A DNA stretch of 8,036 nt from Oscillospiraceae bacterium. Its GTDB lineage: Bacteria; Bacillota; Clostridia; Oscillospirales; QAMX01. Below are positions 1 to 6,492 of this stretch, in pieces. The DNA is taken from positions 1-8,036 of the forward strand of contig CACYBP010000094.1 of NCBI GenBank assembly GCA_902772625.1. Reading direction: 5' to 3'. Both the position numbers and the translations under genes were made by a program. The stretch's first letter is position 1. Each line of letters opens with the position of its first letter. Below the pieces are notes generated by a model. It made no database searches. It was not told where the DNA came from and saw only the letters and a program-made list of their open reading frames with translations.

Positions 1-542
1 ATTTCGCCGAATTCCATTCGGTCAACCCCGAGATCAACGGCTACAAGTGCGAGCTTTTCAAGAAGATCTCCATCGAGGACAACAACATGACCGTGGATTA
101 CCGTCTGGTCAACACCGGCTCAAAGAAGATCGTTACCGAAGAATATATCCACAACTTCGTCTGCATCGACGGTCAGTACGTCGGCCCGAATTATAAGGCC
201 GAGGTCGCTTTCTCGCCCGATCAGAAGATGTTCGAGATGATGCAGAAGCGCCAGCCCGATATGGTGTTTGAAAACAACCTCATCACCTTTAAAAAGACCT
301 TCGAAGGCCGCGCCTTCTACACCAAGGGCTTTGACGTAAAGGACTGCGGCGGCGCGCATTGGAAGATCACCGAAGAAAACTCCGGCTGCTCGGTCAGCGA
401 AACCGACTCCTTCCAGGCGCCGTATATGGCTTGCTGGGGCACCAAGTACGTGATCTCTCCCGAGGCTTTCATCGCCATCGACCTGGAACCGGGAGACGAG
501 ATGACCTGGAGCAGAAGCTACCGGTTTGAAAGCGGCAAGTAA
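1..542 (+). CDS. C-terminal part of a galactose-mutarotase-fold (aldose 1-epimerase-like) protein, 5' truncated by window edge
   Basis: The reading frame is open from the first full codon at position 3 to a TAA at 540-542, giving 179 visible residues. The first internal ATG is at 87, but the frame continues upstream of it in the same protein style, so the true start lies outside the window. The visible part is soluble and beta-rich, with no membrane segment. A segment near visible residue 50 (EYIHNFVCIDG) and the end (LEPGDEMTWSRSYRF) resemble sugar-binding proteins of the aldose 1-epimerase superfamily, in which a late 'PG-E-x-W-x-R-x-Y' strand closes the beta-sandwich. Members act on or bind sugars; the substrate cannot be read here, and the catalytic residues cannot be assigned without the N-terminal half. 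The gene is convergent with the minus-strand operon, so the two are probably functionally unrelated. The family call is from memory of sequence style and is moderate; it could instead be another beta-sandwich carbohydrate-binding protein. Confidence 0.6.
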   Translation, partial: FAEFHSVNPEINGYKCELFKKISIEDNNMTVDYRLVNTGSKKIVTEEYIHNFVCIDGQYVGPNYKAEVAFSPDQKMFEMMQKRQPDMVFENNLITFKKTFEGRAFYTKGFDVKDCGGAHWKITEENSGCSVSETDSFQAPYMACWGTKYVISPEAFIAIDLEPGDEMTWSRSYRFESGK

Positions 543-573
543 GCCCGCGATCACCCTCATAGCATAACACAGA

Positions 574-606
574 AAAAGGCCGCCGCGCGGGTTTTCCGCG
601 CGGCGG
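574..606 (-). terminator. Intrinsic terminator of the minus-strand operon
   Basis: A perfect 11-bp GC-only stem (580-590 with 596-606) closes a 5-nt loop. Read on the minus strand it begins 4 nt after the rluD stop codon and is followed directly by CCTTTTTCTGT, a good U-tract. On the plus strand the same hairpin is followed only by TTCATTATTC, so it may also slow transcripts from the convergent mutarotase-like gene, but less efficiently. Confidence 0.9.
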
Positions 607-610
607 TTCA

Positions 611-1552
611 TTATTCTGCGTTTTCTCCGTCTATCGCCAGGAGCTTATCCAGGACTTCGCGGAAATAATCCGGAAGCGGAGATTCAAAAGAGAGTGTCTC
701 GCCGGTCACCGGGTGCGTAAAGGAGATGAATTTCGCGTGGAGGCATTGCCCACCGAGCTCGGGAAAGAGCTTTTCGGACGCGCGTGAGGCGTATACGGGA
801 TCTCCGAGGATCGGGTGGCCGACGTGGGAAAGATGCACCCGGATCTGGTGGGTGCGCCCGGTTTCCAGATCCAGCCGGAGATGGGAGACAGGCGTTTTTA
901 TAAAGACTCTTTTCACCCGGTAACGGGTCACGGCGTTCCTTCCGTCGGGAACCACGGCCATTTTTTTCCGGTCGACCGGATGACGGCCGATGGGGAAGGA
1001 GAGAATCCCCGTTTCCTCCCGGAATCTGCCATAGGCCAGACACTCGTAGGAGCGGGCGAAGGAATGCTCTTTGATCTGTTCGGCAAGTCCCGTGTGTGCG
1101 CGGTCGGATTTCGCGACGATCAGAAGGCCGCTGGTATCCTTGTCGATCCGGTGAACGATCCCGGGACGCAGAACGCCGTTGATGCCGGAAAGCGATCCGC
1201 CGCAGTGATAGAGAAGCGCGTTGACAAGGGTCCCTTCCTCATTGCCGGCGGCGGGATGCACCACCATGCCCCGGGGCTTGTTGACAACGAGCAGGTCGCC
1301 GTCTTCATAGACCACGTCAAGAGGGATCGGCTCCGGCTTGGCCTCCAGCGGACGGGGATCGGGAAGGGTGACGAGATACGCACCGTTCTGGACCCGGTCG
1401 TTTTTTCTGACCGCTTTGCCCTCCAAAAGGACGTTCCCGCCGTCCAGAAGCCCCGCCGCGGCGCTTCTGGAAAGCGCTAACTCCTCTGCGAGCCATACGT
1501 CGGCCCTATGGCCGAGAGACGTTTCATTCGGCGTTATCGTCCTTTTCGTCAT
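611..1552 (-). CDS. rluD: RluD/RluA-family 23S rRNA pseudouridine synthase with S4 domain
   Basis: Predicted to isomerise uridines to pseudouridine in 23S rRNA in the cytoplasm; E. coli RluD modifies helix 69 and the Bacillus homologue is ylyB, but the exact target sites here are inferred. With the ATG at 1552 the protein is 313 residues, normal for the family. Residues about 14-62 form the S4 RNA-binding domain (HRADVWLAEE...SRSAA). The catalytic domain follows, with the signature HRIDKDTSGLL at 134-144, where Asp137 is the expected nucleophile, and the later RTHQIRVH motif at 233-240. A longer frame from a TTG at 1594 exists, but it adds 14 basic residues not expected in the family and overlaps lspA by 71 nt, so I prefer ATG 1552. 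That start has only AGAGG 3 nt upstream, a poor spacing, and overlaps the lspA end by 29 nt, so translational coupling is likely. It is the last gene of the operon. Confidence 0.93.
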   Translation of the reverse strand: MTKRTITPNETSLGHRADVWLAEELALSRSAAAGLLDGGNVLLEGKAVRKNDRVQNGAYLVTLPDPRPLEAKPEPIPLDVVYEDGDLLVVNKPRGMVVHPAAGNEEGTLVNALLYHCGGSLSGINGVLRPGIVHRIDKDTSGLLIVAKSDRAHTGLAEQIKEHSFARSYECLAYGRFREETGILSFPIGRHPVDRKKMAVVPDGRNAVTRYRVKRVFIKTPVSHLRLDLETGRTHQIRVHLSHVGHPILGDPVYASRASEKLFPELGGQCLHAKFISFTHPVTGETLSFESPLPDYFREVLDKLLAIDGENAE

Positions 1553-2084
1553 GATCCTCTTCACTTTCTTCCCCGGACTTTTCGTCCTTCGCAAAGCGGT
1601 GCTGGAACACGAAATAAACGCCGATCAGGACGGCGCCCACTGTGATAAAGCTGTCGGCCACGTTGAAGATGGCGAATTTGACGAAGAGAAACTCGATCAT
1701 ATCCACGACGTATCCGTAAAGAAGCGCGTCCAGCACGTTGGAGATCCCGCCGGCCACTGCCATGGCGAGGCCGAGATACCCCAGAGGCTTCTGCATATTG
1801 CCCGAGAAGAGATAAAAGGCGAGAGCCAGAAGACCCACCACCCTGAGGGCAAAAAGAAGCCAGGGGAGTCCGCTGAAAAGGCCGAAGGCCATGCCGGTAT
1901 TCTCAGTGTATTGAAGCCCGAGAATTCCCGGGATCAGGGTCACTCTGCCGCCGCCCCGGAGAAGGTCGAGCGAGGCCTCCTTGCTCGCGCGATCGAGAAG
2001 AAAGACCGCGACGAAGGTGATCACCGGCAATAGAATTCGCACGCGGTCAGAGATTCCGGGCGATTTTTTGAACCAATTTTTCAT
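1524..2084 (-). CDS. lspA: Lipoprotein signal peptidase (signal peptidase II), variant motif and acidic tail
   Basis: Aspartyl protease of the cytoplasmic membrane that removes the signal peptide from diacylglyceryl-modified prolipoproteins. It has 186 residues and hydrophobic segments at about 16-30, 65-93, 101-117 and 146-161, fitting the four-helix LspA fold. Recognisable motifs in order are LLDRASK (29-35), the N-T-G-M-A-F-G loop (62-68), the first catalytic motif ending GYVVD (124-128) and the second FNVAD (140-144). Asp128 and Asp144 are the expected catalytic pair. Two positions depart from the usual 'GNxxDR' of this family: residue 115 is Ser instead of Gly, and residue 120 is Ala instead of Arg. 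Residues 166-186 are an unusual Asp/Glu/Lys-rich cytoplasmic tail, partly encoded by DNA shared with the rluD start. The ATG at 2084 has a modest AAAGAG 9 nt upstream. The neighbours ileS and rluD match the standard Firmicutes order. Identity is secure; full activity is inferred. Confidence 0.94.
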   Translation of the reverse strand: MKNWFKKSPGISDRVRILLPVITFVAVFLLDRASKEASLDLLRGGGRVTLIPGILGLQYTENTGMAFGLFSGLPWLLFALRVVGLLALAFYLFSGNMQKPLGYLGLAMAVAGGISNVLDALLYGYVVDMIEFLFVKFAIFNVADSFITVGAVLIGVYFVFQHRFAKDEKSGEESEEDHDEKDDNAE

Positions 2085-2107
2085 GAACAGATTCTCTTTC
2101 AGACGGT

Positions 2108-2139
2108 CAGACGGCGCAACCGGGAGGCTGCGCCGTCTG
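2108..2139 (-). other. Intergenic stem-loop between ileS and lspA
   Basis: An 11-bp perfect stem (2108-2118 with 2129-2139) closes a 10-nt loop, which can add a CC/GG pair around a GGGA tetraloop. On the minus strand, the direction of transcription, it is followed by ACCGTCTGAAAG with no U-tract, so it is not a standard terminator. The 3' arm heptamer CCGTCTG is repeated immediately downstream (2101-2107 region), giving the 5' arm CAGACGG two possible partners just before the lspA ribosome binding site. It may tune lspA-rluD expression or mark an mRNA processing site; the function is inferred. Confidence 0.55.
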
Positions 2140-2156
2140 TAATTTTAGGATTTCAC

Positions 2157-4919
2157 TCAGTCGAGCCTTACGAAGCTCTTCACGACTCCCGCGCAGCGGG
2201 CGCAGAGAGTGGGATGCTCCGGATCGGAGCCCACGGTGGGCGTAAAGGTCCAGCAGCGTTCGCACTTGCTTCCGTCAGCGGGAAGGATCTCGACTGTAAA
2301 GGCTTCCCCCTTTTCAAGCTCGACGCTCGACGTGATGAACACGGTGGGGAGGAGATTCCTGGTATTTTTCAGGAAATCATACTCTTCTCCGTCGGCTTTG
2401 AGCAGGATCTTGACCTCCAGAGACTTCTGCACCTTGGCTTCTTCCATGGCCTTCTTGACCCGGTCGCGAAGATCGAGGAGTCTTGACCACTTCTGATCAA
2501 GAGCTTCATCGGTCCAAAGGGGATTGACCTTCGCCATGTCGTTATAAACGGCGGCCTCGGCGTTGACGTCGGAGGTGTGAGGCATGAAGGTCCAGATCTC
2601 ATCGGAGGTGAAGGCCAGAATGGGCGTCAGGAGGCGGACCATACCGTCCAGGATCCAGTACATGGCGGTCTGGGCGCTGCGGCGCAGCTTGCCGTCCTTC
2701 TCTTCGCAGTAGAGGCGATCCTTGATCACGTCGAGGTAGAAGTTGGAAAGCTCCACCACGCAGAAATTGCGGATCGCGTGATAGACCACGTGATATTCGT
2801 AATCCTCGTATCCTGCGAGGCACTTTTCCACCAGCGCGTTCAGACGCCCGAGAGCCCAGCGGTCGATCTCCTCAAGTTCCTCAAAGGGGAGAAGATCGGC
2901 GTCGGGCGTAAAGCCCTCCAGATTCCCCAGAAGGAACCGGCAGGTATTGCGGATCTTGAGATAGGCCTGGGAAAGCTGCTTGAAAATATCGTCGGACACG
3001 CGCACATCCACGCGGTAATCGCTGGAGGCGACCCACATGCGCAGCACGTCCGCGCCGAATTTCTTCACGATCTCTTCCGGGGCGATGGAATTGCCCAGGG
3101 ATTTATGCATGGCCTTGCCTTCGCCGTCCACCACCCATCCGTGGGTCAGGACTTCTTTGTAAGGCGCTCTGCCCTGAGTCGCTACGGCGGTGAGCAGTGA
3201 GGACTGGAACCATCCGCGGTACTGATCGGCGCCTTCGAGATACAGATCTGCCGGCCAATGCGCGGCGTCGCCTTTCTTGAGAGACGCGATGTGCGTGGAG
3301 CCGGAATCGAACCATCCGTCCAGGGTGTCGGTCTCCTGGCGGAAACGCTTTCCGCCGCAGTGCGGGCAGGCAAAGCCTTCGGGAAGGATCTCCCCGGCAG
3401 AAAGCTCATACCAGGCGTTGGAGCCCTTTTCGCCGAAGAGGCGGGACACCGCGTCGATGGTCGCGTCGTTGCAGACCGGCTTTCCGCAGTCTTCGCAATA
3501 GAAGACCGGGATCGGAAGACCCCAGTGGCGCTGGCGGGAAATGCACCAGTCGGCTCTCTCACGCACCATGCTCTGGATGCGGTCCTTGCCCCAGGCGGGG
3601 ATCCAGTTCACGTCTTCGCAGGCGCCGGCGGCCTCTTCTTTGAAAGCGTCCACCGAGCAGAACCACTGCGGCGTGGCGCGGAAAATGATAGGTTTTTTGC
3701 ATCTCCAGCAGTGCGGATAGGAGTGCAGCACCTTTTCAGAGGCGAAAAGCGCGCCGCTTTCGGTCATATCCTTCAGGATGGCGTCGTTGGACTCTTCGTA
3801 ATACATCCCGGCGAACTTTCCGGCGTCGGCGGTCTGGTATCCGCGGTCGTCCACCGGAACGATCAGATCCATCTTGTACCGGCGGCCGGTGACGTAGTCC
3901 TCCGCGCCGAAGCCGGGAGCCGTATGGACGCAGCCGGTACCGGAATCCATGGTGACGTAATCGGCGAGCACCACGAGGCTTTCCCGGTCGAGGAAAGGAT
4001 GCGCGGCCTTCATGTACTCCAGCTCGCTGCCCCTGAATTCCTTCAGGATCTCAAAGGATTCCACGCCGCCCTGCTTCATGGTCGCTTCGGCCAGAGGAAG
4101 AGCGAGAACGTAGTTATTGCCGTCGGAGGCCTTAATCAGGGCGTAGGTCTCGTTCGGATTCACCGCGATGGCCACGTTGCCCGGAAGGGTCCAGGTGGTG
4201 GTGGTCCAGATGATGAAATAGGTCTTTTCCGGATCGGCGATCGGGGAGAGGAGTCCCTTGTCGTCGGTGACGCGGAATTTGACGTAGATCGACGTGACGG
4301 TATCGTTTTCGTATTCAATCTCGGCCTCTGCCAACGCGGTCTCGTCGTGCGGGCACCAGTAGACCGGCTTCAGGCCCTTATAGATATAGCCCTTGCCGTA
4401 CATGGCGCCGAAAACCTTGACCTCCTCGGCTTCAAAGGCGGGATCCATGGTCAGATAAGGATGCTCCCAGTCGGCGAGCACGCCGAGACGGATGAACTCA
4501 TTTCTCTGCCGGTCCACGAAATCCGACGCGAATTTCCGGCAGGCCGAACGGAATTCCGGGATCGACATCTTTTTCCGGTCGAGCTTGTTCTTTTTGATGA
4601 TGGCGCTTTCGATGGGCATGCCGTGATTGTCCCATCCGGGCACGTAGGGGGCGGAAAACCCGCTCATCGCCTTATAGCGGACGATAAAATCCTTCAGGAC
4701 CTTGTTCATGGCGGTCCCCATGTGGATATCGCCGTTGGAGAAGGGAGGACCGTCGTGAAGAATATAAGGCTTCTTCCCGGCATTCTTCTTCTGAAGGTTC
4801 CCGTAGATGTCCTTCTGTTTCCAGTTCTCCAGGGCCAGAGGCTCCCTCTGGGGAAGCCCGGCGCGCATGGGGAAGTCAGTTTTAGGCAGGTTCAGCGTTT
4901 TGTTGTAATCCAGAGCCAT
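2157..4919 (-). CDS. ileS: Isoleucyl-tRNA synthetase, bacterial type with C-terminal zinc finger
   Basis: Class I synthetase that charges tRNA-Ile with isoleucine in the cytoplasm. At 920 residues it is the usual bacterial length. The HIGH-type motif is H66-M-G-T, within GDIHMGTAMNK. The editing domain spans roughly 190-400, with TTTTWTLPGN (239-248) and the GTGCVHTAPGFGAEDY stretch (327-342). The KMSKS loop reads A603-M-H-K-S, so the first Lys and the Ser are replaced, although Lys602 precedes it. WFDSGS (536-541) marks the catalytic core. Four cysteines at 475, 478, 518 and 521 form a likely zinc ribbon, and C886, C889, C906 and C909 form the C-terminal zinc finger typical of type 1 IleRS. 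The ATG at 4919 gives the expected MxxxYxKTLNLPKTDFPMR start. Its best ribosome site, GGAAGGA (4933-4939), sits an unusually long 13 nt away. Only 29 nt separate it from divIVA, so there is no room for the T-box leader often found before ileS. Confidence 0.98.
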   Translation of the reverse strand: MALDYNKTLNLPKTDFPMRAGLPQREPLALENWKQKDIYGNLQKKNAGKKPYILHDGPPFSNGDIHMGTAMNKVLKDFIVRYKAMSGFSAPYVPGWDNHGMPIESAIIKKNKLDRKKMSIPEFRSACRKFASDFVDRQRNEFIRLGVLADWEHPYLTMDPAFEAEEVKVFGAMYGKGYIYKGLKPVYWCPHDETALAEAEIEYENDTVTSIYVKFRVTDDKGLLSPIADPEKTYFIIWTTTTWTLPGNVAIAVNPNETYALIKASDGNNYVLALPLAEATMKQGGVESFEILKEFRGSELEYMKAAHPFLDRESLVVLADYVTMDSGTGCVHTAPGFGAEDYVTGRRYKMDLIVPVDDRGYQTADAGKFAGMYYEESNDAILKDMTESGALFASEKVLHSYPHCWRCKKPIIFRATPQWFCSVDAFKEEAAGACEDVNWIPAWGKDRIQSMVRERADWCISRQRHWGLPIPVFYCEDCGKPVCNDATIDAVSRLFGEKGSNAWYELSAGEILPEGFACPHCGGKRFRQETDTLDGWFDSGSTHIASLKKGDAAHWPADLYLEGADQYRGWFQSSLLTAVATQGRAPYKEVLTHGWVVDGEGKAMHKSLGNSIAPEEIVKKFGADVLRMWVASSDYRVDVRVSDDIFKQLSQAYLKIRNTCRFLLGNLEGFTPDADLLPFEELEEIDRWALGRLNALVEKCLAGYEDYEYHVVYHAIRNFCVVELSNFYLDVIKDRLYCEEKDGKLRRSAQTAMYWILDGMVRLLTPILAFTSDEIWTFMPHTSDVNAEAAVYNDMAKVNPLWTDEALDQKWSRLLDLRDRVKKAMEEAKVQKSLEVKILLKADGEEYDFLKNTRNLLPTVFITSSVELEKGEAFTVEILPADGSKCERCWTFTPTVGSDPEHPTLCARCAGVVKSFVRLD

Positions 4920-4948
4920 GGTTTCTATCGTATCCTTCCGGTGTGGTT

Positions 4949-5920
4949 TTAATGGATAGTGACGTCGAATTCCTTTCCGAATTTGAGGGACGACGCGTCG
5001 GGAGTCTCGGTCTTCGGGGTCGGATTGCTTCCGGTCTTGAGTCCGATGATCTCGTCCCAGCTCATGCCGGAGGAGGCGGGAGAGGACGACGGAGCGGGGG
5101 AGGGAGCCGGAGAAGACGCCGGAGCGTTCTGCAGGATGCGGCCGGCGATCTGGTCGGCGACCGAGCTGACGGCGGCGGAGTTTTCAGGCTCCGCGGGAGC
5201 CGCGGCCTGGGAAACAGGCTCGTAAGGCTTCGCGTCGGGGATCGAATCGAAGGTCAGGGGAGCTTCCTCCGCCTGCGCGGGAGCCGCGGTCTCGAAGACC
5301 GGCGCGGGAGCCGGTTCGGGCTCCGCGGCGGGCGCTTCGGGAGCAGCGGTGATCTCCGGCTCGGGTTCCGGAGCGGGCTCTTCGACGGCGGCAGGAGCCT
5401 GATAGACGACACCCTTCACGTCCTCGATGTGCGCGCGGGTCTTGATCTTGGCGATCATTTCGGTCTGGGTGGTCAGCTCGCCGACGATCATGTCGATGAA
5501 TCCGGCGGCTTCCTCGCGGGCTTCGGCCAGCTTCGCCTTTTCCAGCGCGATGGATTCTTTATACTCGTTGATCTTGCTTTCGCCGAGAGACCGCGCGGAA
5601 GAGAGAAGCTCCTCGCTCTTGCGTTCGGCGTCGGCGACCATGTTGTTGCTCTTGACGGTGGCTTCAGCGATCATGTCGTCGCTCATCTTCTGGGCGCGGA
5701 TCATGATCTCGTTGAGGGAGCTTTCGCGCGCGCGAAGCTCGTCCACCTGGCTCTGAAGAGCGCGGAGCTTTTCGCTCAGGATGGCGTTTTCCTTGGTCAG
5801 GGTATCGATGGTCTCGGCGGCGCGGTCAAGAATGAGATCCACCTGCTCGGGGCGGTATCCGCGGCGGGCCACGTAACCGAAGGTCGCGTTTTTGATTTCA
5901 GAAGAAGTGATCGTAGCCAT
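4949..5920 (-). CDS. divIVA: DivIVA-family polar/septal coiled-coil protein with Pro/Ala/Glu-rich tail
   Basis: Cytoplasmic scaffold expected to bind curved membrane at septa and poles and to recruit division or envelope partners. The 323 residues start with the DivIVA head: SSEIKNATFGYVARRGYRPEQVDLIL (about 6-31), carrying the typical I-x-N-x-x-F...RGY-x-x-x-x-V-D pattern, although the usual KGFRGY appears as ARRGY. A coiled coil rich in Ala/Glu/Lys/Ser runs from about 32 to 160. From about 174 to 275 there is a low-complexity linker of Pro, Ala, Glu and Ser, with repeats such as EPEPE and SPAPSPAPS. The extreme C-terminus is more ordered (SWDEIIGLK, then LKFGKEFDVTIH). The protein is longer than the roughly 164-residue Bacillus DivIVA, almost entirely because of the tail. 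The ATG at 5920 has a strong AAGGAGT ribosome site 8 nt upstream. Its place between sepF and ileS supports the assignment over other DivIVA-domain proteins such as GpsB. Confidence 0.9.
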   Translation of the reverse strand: MATITSSEIKNATFGYVARRGYRPEQVDLILDRAAETIDTLTKENAILSEKLRALQSQVDELRARESSLNEIMIRAQKMSDDMIAEATVKSNNMVADAERKSEELLSSARSLGESKINEYKESIALEKAKLAEAREEAAGFIDMIVGELTTQTEMIAKIKTRAHIEDVKGVVYQAPAAVEEPAPEPEPEITAAPEAPAAEPEPAPAPVFETAAPAQAEEAPLTFDSIPDAKPYEPVSQAAAPAEPENSAAVSSVADQIAGRILQNAPASSPAPSPAPSSSPASSGMSWDEIIGLKTGSNPTPKTETPDASSLKFGKEFDVTIH

Positions 5921-5952
5921 TTTCGTTTACTCCTTATGTCCAGAATCGGGGA

Positions 5953-6453
5953 TCAGAAATACATCCCGTTGTTTTCCAGCTCGTCGATCAGATCGCCGGA
6001 AATGCCGACGTTGTAGGGGGTGATGATATAAGTGTTGTTGGCGACGCGCTTGATTTTGCCTTGGTTGGCGTAGGCCACGCCCGACAGAAAGTCCAGCACC
6101 CGGCGGGCGATATCCTTGTTGGTGGACTCCAGATTCAGGACCACGGTGCGCATGGCCTTGAGGGAGTTGGCGATCTCGATGGAATCCTCGAATTTGGTGG
6201 GCTTGACCAGGACGACCTGAAGCTGGGTGGTGGTGTTGATGTTGAGGACCTTTCCGTCGTTTACGCTCGGAGAAGGGTCGTCGGTGGGAATATCGTAGGA
6301 AGAGGCGGCAGGGCGGCGGCGCGCGGAGCGGGCGCGGACGGGTTCTTCCTCTTCGGTCTCGCCGCGTTCCTCCTCGGCGCCGGTCTCGTCGTACTCGTCG
6401 TCGTAATCGTCAGGCTTCGTCAGGTTCTTGAATTTTTCCCATAAGCTGCTCAT
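5953..6453 (-). CDS. sepF: Cell division protein SepF
   Basis: Membrane-associated Z-ring component that polymerises and tethers FtsZ. It has 166 residues. Residues 1-13 (MSSLWEKFKNLTK) form the expected amphipathic membrane-targeting helix. Residues about 14-65 are a highly charged, mostly acidic linker followed by a short Arg-rich patch (RARSARRR, 40-47). Residues about 68-161 form the conserved SepF core, with VVLVKPTKFEDS (80-91) and the VLDFLSGVAYA...IKRVANNTYIITP stretch (119-146) that forms the FtsZ-binding and dimer surfaces in known SepF proteins. The ATG at 6453 has a near-ideal GGAGGT 6 nt upstream. The HlyD-like gene is 39 nt upstream and divIVA follows after 32 nt, so it is probably cotranscribed with both. 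The genes that often separate sepF from divIVA (ylmG/yggT and ylmH) are absent. Confidence 0.96.
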   Translation of the reverse strand: MSSLWEKFKNLTKPDDYDDEYDETGAEEERGETEEEEPVRARSARRRPAASSYDIPTDDPSPSVNDGKVLNINTTTQLQVVLVKPTKFEDSIEIANSLKAMRTVVLNLESTNKDIARRVLDFLSGVAYANQGKIKRVANNTYIITPYNVGISGDLIDELENNGMYF

Positions 6454-6492
6454 ATCATGACCTCCATACTTTATGTTTCTTGTGTGATTGGT

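Noticed and set aside
120..611. Minus-strand open frame opposite the mutarotase-like gene
   Set aside because: It runs through the intrinsic terminator and antisense to the real gene, with no recognisable domain.
1553..1594. Longer rluD start at TTG 1594
   Set aside because: It adds 14 Lys/Arg-rich residues not expected before the S4 domain, deepens the overlap with lspA and uses a rare start codon when an ATG is available at 1552.
1338..2033. Plus-strand open frame across lspA and the start of rluD
   Set aside because: It is antisense to two well-supported genes and its composition is not protein-like (His/Glu/Lys-rich mirror of the LspA sequence).
2108..2150. Plus-strand terminator reading of the ileS-lspA hairpin
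   Set aside because: The stem is followed by TAATTTT on the plus strand, but no plus-strand gene lies upstream that would need terminating, and the T-run is short and interrupted.
3258..4952. Plus-strand open frame of 564 codons opposite ileS
   Set aside because: It is fully antisense to a clear IleRS; its translation has no recognisable domain and is explained by the GC-rich codon pattern of ileS, which removes stops on the opposite strand.
5060..5400. GC-rich repeat tract considered as a separate repeat element
   Set aside because: It is in frame and fully explained by the low-complexity Pro/Ala/Glu/Ser coding tail of divIVA.
4943..6016. Plus-strand open frame of 357 codons opposite divIVA
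   Set aside because: It is antisense to divIVA; its Gly/Arg-rich low-complexity translation mirrors the Pro/Ala/Glu tail and has no family signature.
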